A program made the translations under genes and the position numbers. A stretch of DNA of 64,000 nucleotides from assembly GCF_047948215.1 (NCBI RefSeq), contig NC_134460.1, positions 123,331,324 to 123,395,323 on the forward strand. The letters are read 5' to 3'. Positions 57,000-64,000 of the stretch are shown piece after piece. The stretch's first letter is position 1. Every line of letters begins with the position of its first letter. The notes under the pieces are model-generated. The model was not told where the DNA came from, did no database searches, and worked only from the letters and a program-made list of their open reading frames with translations. This DNA comes from Lycorma delicatula. Its lineage: Eukaryota > Arthropoda > Insecta > Hemiptera > Fulgoridae.

Positions 57000-58600
57000 A
57001 CCGTTTCTTTTTTTACCTTTTATTTATTTATTACCTAAAACGATATTCAAGCGACTCCTTTAGAATATTTTTTAAATGCTAATATCCAGTATTAAATAAG
57101 GATTTACACAAAATTAATCCAGAACGATATCTGAACAGATAAAAGACACAATTCCATTTTATTTATATAGATGTTAAATATCCCGTAGAGATAAAAATCG
57201 TAACCTATAATTACACACATTTAAGGATTTGTCATACGATAAAATCATTAATGGATCCCTATGAATTGCAGTCATATATTTGGTATATAAACGTACCGTA
57301 AAGCTTAAATTATCAATAAAAGCTTACCATTAAATTAGGAATAGGAAATGTGAATATAGATATCGCGATATGTCTATGCATTAGTCAATATTGACTGATT
57401 TAGTAGAAAAATGTTTAGTGTGATTTGATGAATGATATTGTCAAAGATTAGTTAGTGTGTGTTATGGAAGGCTGGAGTTCGATGTATGGGCGGTTAGGTA
57501 AAAGTTTGAAGAGGGGGTAGAAATAATGGAATGGAACTGAGAGAAAATAATTATCAATGACAATCACACGCAATTTGTGTTGAATTGAAACAGATTATCA
57601 GTAGCTACAGTACGATGAATAACAGCGACAGAAGCAGTTGTGTGTTAGCAGTGAAGGTGTCAATTATTGACTCGCCATGCCTAAACTGCCAACTATGCAG
57701 TGTTTACCAACGACTCCCCCCCCCCTTTATTACCAAAATCTATCTTAAAAAAGCATCGTAATATATTACATTTTCCATATTATAATAAAACTTCTTATTA
57801 TTACTATGATTAAAATTTATTTCTCAACAGGGTAAATATAATACAGCATGTTATAAATTTCAATTATAACAAAACCAAATTATCCTTGTAATTTAATGCT
57901 ATATATATATATATATCTTTACAGAAATAATAAATCCACAAAAACAAACTCATTTACGGGACTATTATGAAAAGGAAATTAGTTTTAGATTTTTATCAAG
58001 AAAATAAAATAATTTTTCATCAAGATAATTATAACAGGATTCTTGTTTTATATATTTACAATTTGTGTCATTAAATGCTAAAAACCATAAAGAATTTATT
58101 CATGTAAAAATTTATAATCTCTATATTGTATATATACATATAAATTGTTTCTTTAAAAAATTTTTAATTAATAAAATGATGAATAAAAAGTACAGAAAAT
58201 AAATTGATGTTTTTTTTAATTTTTAGACTTTTATACATGTATGTGTACTTTGTATTAACTTATTCAAAGAAAATCACATGCAATATATTAAGTTAAAAAA
58301 AAATTGTTTCCCTCTAAGAGATATTATCACAATCTCATTAATCATACATGAAAGCGTTATGAGTAGGGTATTTTTTTTCAGCATAAAAACAAATTATTTT
58401 AAAACATTTTCATTCTTTTCTTCGTAAAATAGTGAACAAACTTTTTTCCTAGAAAATAAAATAAAGAAGAAACGGGTTTTTTTTAATACATTTTATGCCC
58501 AATAATGTATGAAATGATATTTCAATTTGTTCTGACATTTTCCTGTCTCATTAGCTATGAAATTATTAGACTAATAACTATATTTTAGATACCCGAAACA
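57000..58600. other. No gene assigned; C10 run at 57716-57725
   Basis: 57440-57720 is less A+T-rich. It has an ATG near 57457 reading MEGWSSMYGRL followed by a donor-like TTAG|GTAAAA, too weak to call an exon. (TA)n at about 57900-57917. Confidence 0.4.
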
Positions 58601-58616
58601 CCCGTATTTGAAGACT

Positions 58617-58925
58617 TTCTTTCTTTCTTTCTTTTTTCCTGTTTAGCCTCCGGTAACTACCGTTTAGATAATTCTTCAGAGGATGAATGAGGGTGATATG
58701 TATGAGTGTAGATGAAATGTAGTCTTGTACATTCTCAGTTCGACCATTCCTGAGATGTGTGGTTAATTGAAACCCAACCACCAAAGAACACCGGTATCCA
58801 CGATCTAGTATTCAAATCCATGTAAAAATAACTGGCTTTACTAGGACTTGAACGGTGTAACTCTCGACTTCCAAATCAGCTGATTTGGGAAGACGCGTTA
58901 ACCACTAGACCAACCCGGTGGGTTG
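58617..58925 (-). mobile_element. SINE (tRNA-derived family 1), full length with 13-bp target duplication
   Basis: GTATTTGAAGACT at 58604-58616 and 58926-58938 is a perfect target duplication bounding a 309-bp minus-strand copy. It has the (CTTT)n tail, CCTGTTTAGCCTCCGGTAAC, body, head with the box B-type AGGACTTGAACGG and the box A-type TTAACCACTAGACCAACC. It is the cleanest copy in the window and the best reference for the family. An apparent 68-codon ORF in it is not a gene. Confidence 0.93.
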
Positions 58926-58939
58926 GTATTTGAAGACTA

Positions 58940-59580
58940 AAATCTTTTATTTTACTGTCTTCTTAATACTTCTTAAAAATTGATTTTATTGATTAAAAAA
59001 AATTCCTTTTGGCACGCTGGATGGCAGAAGTAGATTTCACCGGGGCAAAATAGGTGTAGGCGAACTCGGATTGTACGAGCTCGTATCAAACATTACTTTC
59101 CATGATTTACGGACACTACACTTTCTCATTAGACTACAAGCAATTGCTGCTAAATTTATCAAGACTTCGTTATGGTTTTACCTGAACTGCTCGACAATAC
59201 ACCTATTTCACGATTAGTGGGAAATTCAAGGTTTGTCTTTTTGTATTGAAAAAAAATACAATGTTTTCAGAAAGTTTTATTTAAAAACATATATAAATGT
59301 AACAACAGTGATGTTGAGATGATAAGAAAGTGAAATAGGCCTACATTACCCACATAAAGTATTGTCACTTGCAAAAATGAAAATATGCACAGTACTAAGG
59401 GACGGCAGTTTAAATACGTTCACTTCAAATTTACTCAACACGAAAATGGTTTCATATATAAACAAGTTTCATACGTTTAGCGTACAGGAAGCCTCTTCTT
59501 CTTACAATTCCAACAATATTTTGGCCATTCCTTGCCGTAAGGGTTAATCATATCAAAAATCGTTACATTTTTAGGTAATA
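58940..59580. other. No gene assigned
   Basis: 59010-59230 is less A+T-rich with no recognised homology. Confidence 0.4.
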
Positions 59581-59585
59581 TTTAG

Positions 59586-59800
59586 AGGACTAACGACCAC
59601 TTTAAACGGATTCGATCCTGTATCTATTAAGGGAACTATGATTTTTTTTATTCTTGAAACCCCGTTTTTTCCACTCCTTCGCCCTTATACAAAGAATAGT
59701 AGGAACTTTAAACGAATTCGATACTTTACTTAATAAGAAAGTTATACCGATATTTTATTTTTCGAAAAATTCTCCATTTTCACCCCTATGGTTCGATTTT
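59586..59800. repeat. Diverged ~95-bp tandem duplication
   Basis: Two adjacent blocks share, in order, ACTTTAAACG-ATTCGAT, TTAAG/TAAGAAA, TTTTTTATT and CCxxTTTTxxC-CC (first about 59586-59685, second about 59690-59795). Diverged; function unknown. Confidence 0.5.
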
Positions 59801-60122
59801 TCCCATCAACAAACTCGACCGAGATTTTATGGTCGTTATATTTTATTTATCAATTTGAAAGTGACTGGTGCAAAATTACGGCAGTTACCGTTTTCACAAG
59901 AAAGTGAAATATATAGATACATATAAAATGTTTGACTGACGGTGTTTTGGGGTATGGGAGAGGTGAAACACGAAAATATGTCGACATTCTCCGGAAATCG
60001 AATCATAGTATCCATTACAATAGGTAGATTTCTTAGAAAACCTAATACAAAATAAAGCTGCTATTTTGTCACAACTCCGAAAAAGTGTAAATGCAGTTAG
60101 AAAAAGTATGTTGTACATCCGA

Positions 60123-60153
60123 GAATCATTTAATAATTAAAAACAAATGATTC
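60123..60153. other. 9-bp perfect hairpin
   Basis: GAATCATTT (60123-60131) and AAATGATTC (60145-60153). It lies just outside the C-terminal end of the mariner relic and may be part of its degraded end. Confidence 0.5.
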
Positions 60154-60174
60154 TAGAAAAATGATTATTTATTT

Positions 60175-60960
60175 AATGACACTGAAACTAACGCTACTGT
60201 TTAACATTATTCCCGGCTGCATGTAGGCACTTGACCTATCATTTTGCGAGTTTCCTGATTCCAGTAACAAAGGATTGCTTATCTGGAATCTGAGCCATTC
60301 TTGTACCACATTCCTGACTTGCTCATTGTTGCCAAACTTGTGGTCAAGTAACAAAAAAAATCTTTCAGAGGACGAAAGGAAGTTTGATAGTTCGAAATCG
60401 GGATTGTAAGATGGGTATGGCAATACTTACCGCACCACAGTTTGAATAGCTTCCCGGGTTTTTTGAGCGGTATGGAAGTCGTTATCGTGCGGAAGATTAT
60501 GACTTTTGAGATTGAACTAGGACGTTTCCTCATTATGGATCTCATTTTATTCTCTAGCGAGTCATAGTTTTTGCTATAGTTATTACGTTGTTCTCAAAAT
60601 AATTGCAATAAATGTTTTCCATACAGTCAGATAATACCGTTAGCATCACTTTACAGGTTGACCCATAGGTTTTGAATTTTCCCTGACGAATGAACTTTCC
60701 ATTCCATACTCCAAACGTCAGTTTGGAGCCCAGCTCAAAATGATGAACCAGATTTCATCACAAGTTATTATGCGATCTAAAATAGTATTACTTTCTATGG
60801 AACGGAACACAAGAATAGCGGGAGATTTATGTACTTCCCTATTAATCAAAGAGCCTGGACAAAAGTCCCTTGCTGCTGTGTCTTTCTTTTTATCGAGCGG
60901 GCAATTATTTATTTGGCGATTATATTTTTAATTTGTTCTATTTACGGACGGAATTGTGTA
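60175..60960 (-). pseudogene. Mariner transposase relic, catalytic domain
   Basis: Minus strand: ESNTILDRIITCDEIWF near 60800-60750 carries the first catalytic aspartate (TCDE). Then YGMESSFVRENSKPMGQPVK and LTVWKTF. Second block: NLPHDNDFHTAQKTREAIQT near 60500-60445 with HDN, then LPYPSYNPDFELSNFL, where the third catalytic aspartate is replaced by asparagine (LSNF). C-terminus: GNNEQVRNVVQEWLRFQ. HDN and SYNPDF spacing suits a DD34D mariner proper, a different subgroup from the DD41D elements. Stops, frameshifts and the D-to-N change make it inactive. Confidence 0.75.
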
Positions 60961-60989
60961 TTGCGTTCCGATCCTTTAGATCAGATTGA

Positions 60990-61180
60990 AAAATTTACCG
61001 GGCCTGATCTTGGAGACTAGTCTCTTATATGTTTCGTTCTCCCGGCGTGATTCCCCTTCAGTCCGTCTACTGAAGTCCTTTCGGTGCTAAGGCATTCCGG
61101 CCTAGCAGGAATGGGTCTCTTAAGGAGTTTTTAACGTTCAAATCCTAGCAAAAGATACCCACATCTAATATTCAAATCAC
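60990..61180. other. Unrecognised G+C-richer island
   Basis: Contains GTTCAAATCCTAGCAAAAG near 61137-61155, similar to the box B region of SINE family 1, and CCATTCCTGC-like sequence. No continuous SINE match. Possibly a mobile-element leader. Confidence 0.3.
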
Positions 61181-61190
61181 CACTACTTAA

Positions 61191-61233
61191 CCTTAAGTTA
61201 GTTTTCTAAGTTACTTAACCTTAAGTTAGTAAC
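61191..61233. repeat. 18-bp direct repeat
   Basis: ACTTAACCTTAAGTTAGT occurs twice, at about 61191-61208 and 61216-61233; the core CTTAACCTTAAG is partly palindromic. Confidence 0.8.
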
Positions 61234-61239
61234 GCTTTC

Positions 61240-62700
61240 TAAGAAAGTACACAAGTCACAACATTAGCACTAATCCCATTTGTAAGAAAACGTTTATGTT
61301 CTGTGAATACTCATTCGATTATTTATTTCATTATCATTGGTCATAGAGACTAGGGAACGTTTAAATGTCTCGGAGCACCATAAAACAGCAGCTAATTTTT
61401 AGTCACCATTCCAGCCAACACTACTTTACCCAATAAGCAACCGACACACACTCATTGTTGTTAGATTACATAGTAACATACTTCTCTCGTAAAACATAAA
61501 TTAAATTAACATCTTTTTTTACATGACTGGTAAATAAATGAATTTTCATTCCAAATGTCATATTGTTAGGTTGAACGGTTTGGCTAAAGTTTTTAATGAA
61601 CTTTTTTTATCTCGGGTAAAAATCAGATGCTGTGAAAACAAATCACGAAGAAACATTTTATTTTATCAATCATTTGAATGGTTAGATGCACTTTTCCGTT
61701 CCTTTCCATTCTTTGACTATTCTTTACCCTCAACAAACAGCTTACATCCTCCACGCTTAAATATTTGTTTGCGTAATCTAAATACGAATTCACCATCTCT
61801 TCCGGATGCGTTAATAAACTGTCCATCAATTTTATCTTACTTTTAGAAAATTCTGGAGAAAGCCTTCAACTTTAACTTGCCCTAAATTTTATTTTCCAAA
61901 ACAAAAAATTTTCTACAATAATCTATTAAATTTACTCTTTAATATTTTTTCCACTGCCTAAAGCACTAGACACCAAAAATAAAATGTTAAAATTAATAAA
62001 AAAATGTTTATAACAAAAGATTTCTTTATGTATAAAAGCTTGTACAAAAAAACTTTTTATAACTTTGTTTATTTTTTGTAATTTTATTCCCTAAATATAA
62101 AAATTCTGCCTCTTGCGGTATTCTATTTTCCAACCTAATATTTTATTTCCATTACTTTCCTCTTTGACACATTTCATTTTCTTTGTAATACTCTTTTTTT
62201 TTATAAACTGAAGAATTTTCTCAATAATGAATTAGTTTCATTCATTCTATATATCCTCATTTCAAATTTCAGTAAAAATAACAGTAACAAGGAATCTTTA
62301 ATACTTTTATTTTTTGTCCTTGAATTGTTATTTCAATTTCTACTTTCTTTTGATTTCTTTACTCCTAATTTTATATAGAAGTTAAAAAAATTAAGGTTAC
62401 ATTGTTGTTTCACTTCTCTCTGCATTACAGATTGCTTTTCCTTATCTTATACTCCAATTATACTTTTAATAATAATTTTTATGTTACTTGATGATTGTAA
62501 AAATAATTATTAATAACTCTCTTATTTGTAAATTTCAAATATATATTTCTTTAAATCTTATGTATTTTATTGCGTACTACTTTAAGAAGTTTGTTTTTTC
62601 AAAGTTTTTAAAAATTCATGTAAATAGCCTAATTTTTCATTAACCTGTTTACATAAACAATACATGAGAGAAAGGACAAAATTGCTTTAGTATTTCAATT
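61240..62700. other. AT-rich DNA, no gene assigned
   Basis: On the minus strand 61660-61840 ends with KSASNHSND and a stop, reminiscent of LINE ORF2 ends, but the match is too short to call. Otherwise low-complexity sequence. Confidence 0.4.
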
Positions 62701-62723
62701 TTTTTTAAAAATCAAAAGGCTTT

Positions 62724-63110
62724 TTGAAATTAAACTTAAGAAAATGTACTGGTGGTTGGGTAAGAGGTCACAACTTTCATTGTCCTAACAAGGTTTTGGT
62801 CTACAAGACTTTCTTGAAACCGATTTGGACATACGGGATTGACCTCTGGGGAGCGACCACTAACAGAAACCTGGAGGTCATTCAACGGTTTCAGAACAAA
62901 CTTTTACGGAACATAACCCACGCGCCACGGTTCACGAGGAATACTGAAATCCACGATTACGTAGGGGATTACGAGTACGTTCGAGAGGAAGTTGGACATC
63001 TAGTTTTGAGGTATATGTCCAAGCTGGATAAGCATATTTCTGTTTGAATCTGCTAGACAACAGCGAGGGTATTAGGAAGTTAAAAAGGATCCCTCTATTT
63101 GATCATTTTT
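62724..63110 (+). pseudogene. Jockey-type LINE ORF2 C-terminal fragment
   Basis: One open frame 62724-63047: HNFHCPNKVLVYKTFLKPIW, TYGIDLWGATTNRNLEVIQR, FQNKLLRNITHAPRFTRNTE, EEVGHLVLRYMSKLDKHISV. The 'K-L-x-x-Y-K-x-x-L-K-P-I-W-T-Y-G-x-x-L-W-G' block and 'I-Q-R-F-Q-x-K-x-L-R' are characteristic of the end of Jockey-clade reverse transcriptase ORFs. After the stop the relic continues in another frame (LLDNSEGIRKLKRIPLFDHF). It is 5'-truncated and has no catalytic domain. Confidence 0.8.
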
Positions 63111-63440
63111 GATGGCCCGTTATGATGATCCGATTTGGCGGCTCGTGCTCACATTTATTGTTTCTTTGTTGTTTCAAAGCTACTGTTTCGTTTACTGCTT
63201 CGTGTTAAAGTTGTTATTTATTTTGTTATTTTAAAGTTAATGTTGATTGGGCATTCGGTGGATATTCAAAGAACTATCGAATATTATATAATTTTGTTAT
63301 ACTATTTTTTTTTTGTTTTATTTGACGATTACCATTGGGTGGTCCTCTTTCAAGTGATAGTCAGTCACACGACCTACTTAAAGCTATACTGTAGTAGCTA
63401 ACTGTAAGTAAATAAAGAAATTCACCAAAAAATAAATTGT
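63111..63440 (+). other. Probable 3' untranslated region of the Jockey-type LINE
   Basis: Follows the ORF relic directly and ends around AAATAAAGAAATTCACCAAAAAATAAATTG near 63409-63440, with AATAAA motifs. An 88-codon ORF in it has no motif. Boundaries are approximate. Confidence 0.5.
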
Positions 63441-64000
63441 AATTCATCTAGTATTCCTTCTAATTTTATATATATATATATATATATTTTATAAATTATT
63501 CTATAGGAGTTTATTACATACAGTACAAGATATTCAATTTATATTTCAAAAACTCTCACATTTAGTCATAGCTCATGCTTCAAAAAAAATTATCTAAATT
63601 GTGCGTTAACTATTTTATTTTTTAAAGTGTGTCAAAATTATTTTGTCATCATATTCGAGAAACAATTTCACAACTAAAATTTTTTAATTAATTTTAATTT
63701 TATTTTAACACGGTTGGGACAAGACAGTTAAGTTTTTGCTTAACATACAGTTTGCTATCAATAAAGATTTTGTAAAAGTTACACGGTTAAGCGTATATTA
63801 ATGTTTAACTTTAACACGTCTTTCTTAAATTAATATCTGAACATTCCTTCTATTAATTTGTTAGTAAATAACAACGCGTTTTTATATTTCGCCAATTAAA
63901 TAATATTGAACACCTTATAAGATTTTATTATTAATAATGAATTGTTGGTATTGTATAATGTAATGTTGGTACTGATATAAATTGAATATATTATAATTTC
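63441..64000. other. AT-rich DNA with (TA)n at 63467-63487; no gene seen
   Basis: No coding or transposon features recognised. Confidence 0.55.

Noticed and set aside
57457..57490. Possible first exon MEGWSSMYGRL with donor TTAG|GTAAAA
   Set aside because: Eleven codons, weak donor, no further exon.
61538..61846. 102-codon plus-strand ORF
   Set aside because: Probably antisense of a LINE 3' scrap; leucine/serine-rich with no motif.
1..64000. Bacterial-type systems (operons, CRISPR, toxin-antitoxin, phage)
   Set aside because: No long ORFs with ribosome binding sites, no spaced direct repeats of CRISPR type; the content is that of an animal genome.

Overview
The window looks like a gene-poor, strongly AT-rich stretch (about 70% A+T by eye) of an animal genome, most likely an insect and plausibly a hemipteran. 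The organism call is inference. It rests on the mix of tRNA-derived SINEs, Tc1/mariner transposons, several non-LTR retrotransposon (LINE) clades and long dinucleotide microsatellites. No bacterial gene, operon, rRNA, true tRNA, CRISPR array or complete host protein-coding gene was seen. The one sequence that behaves like host coding DNA is a 91-nt candidate internal exon on the minus strand at 7958-8048, with good splice signals on both sides.

Layout. 1-5 kb: two decayed LINE reverse transcriptase fragments in AT-rich DNA. 5.3-6.6 kb: a full-length but dead mariner relic. 6.6-9.7 kb: transposon-free DNA holding the candidate exon. 9.7-13.1 kb: a short internally deleted mariner with terminal inverted repeats (TIRs), the 3' half of an R4/Dong-like LINE with a restriction-like endonuclease, and a mariner relic split by a SINE. 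14.0-18.6 kb: two adjacent mariner-type elements with very long TIRs (several hundred bp). 19-26 kb: LINE relic, solo copies of one of those long TIRs, a repeat with inverted ends (family A), and three SINE copies. 26.7-28 kb: minus-strand LINE reverse transcriptase with an intact FADD. 29.4-30.3 kb: R1-like LINE scrap and a MITE (family B). 32.4-36 kb: two more family A copies, one carrying about 1 kb of extra DNA with a repeat-coding remnant. 37.2-39.66 kb: an ORF1-only LINE flanked by a perfect 15-bp target duplication. 41.5-42.9 kb: the best preserved mariner, DD41D type. 44-45.5 kb: mariner relic and a fourth family A copy. 48.4-51.9 kb: two related LINE 3' ends and a large compound microsatellite. 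54-59 kb: SINEs, a solo TIR, a second SINE type and a LINE relic. 60-63.4 kb: mariner and Jockey-like LINE relics.

Nothing here works together as a pathway; the relations are those between parasites. The SINE at 56468-56621 has a 3' tail resembling that of the ORF1-only LINE, as expected if the SINE used that LINE's machinery. SINEs have landed inside older elements (a mariner at 12.6 kb, a family member at 54.15 kb), which gives a relative age order. Two different transposon ORFs are broken by short palindromic insertions flanked by direct repeats. All family assignments come from reading translations and motifs by eye; no database search was run.
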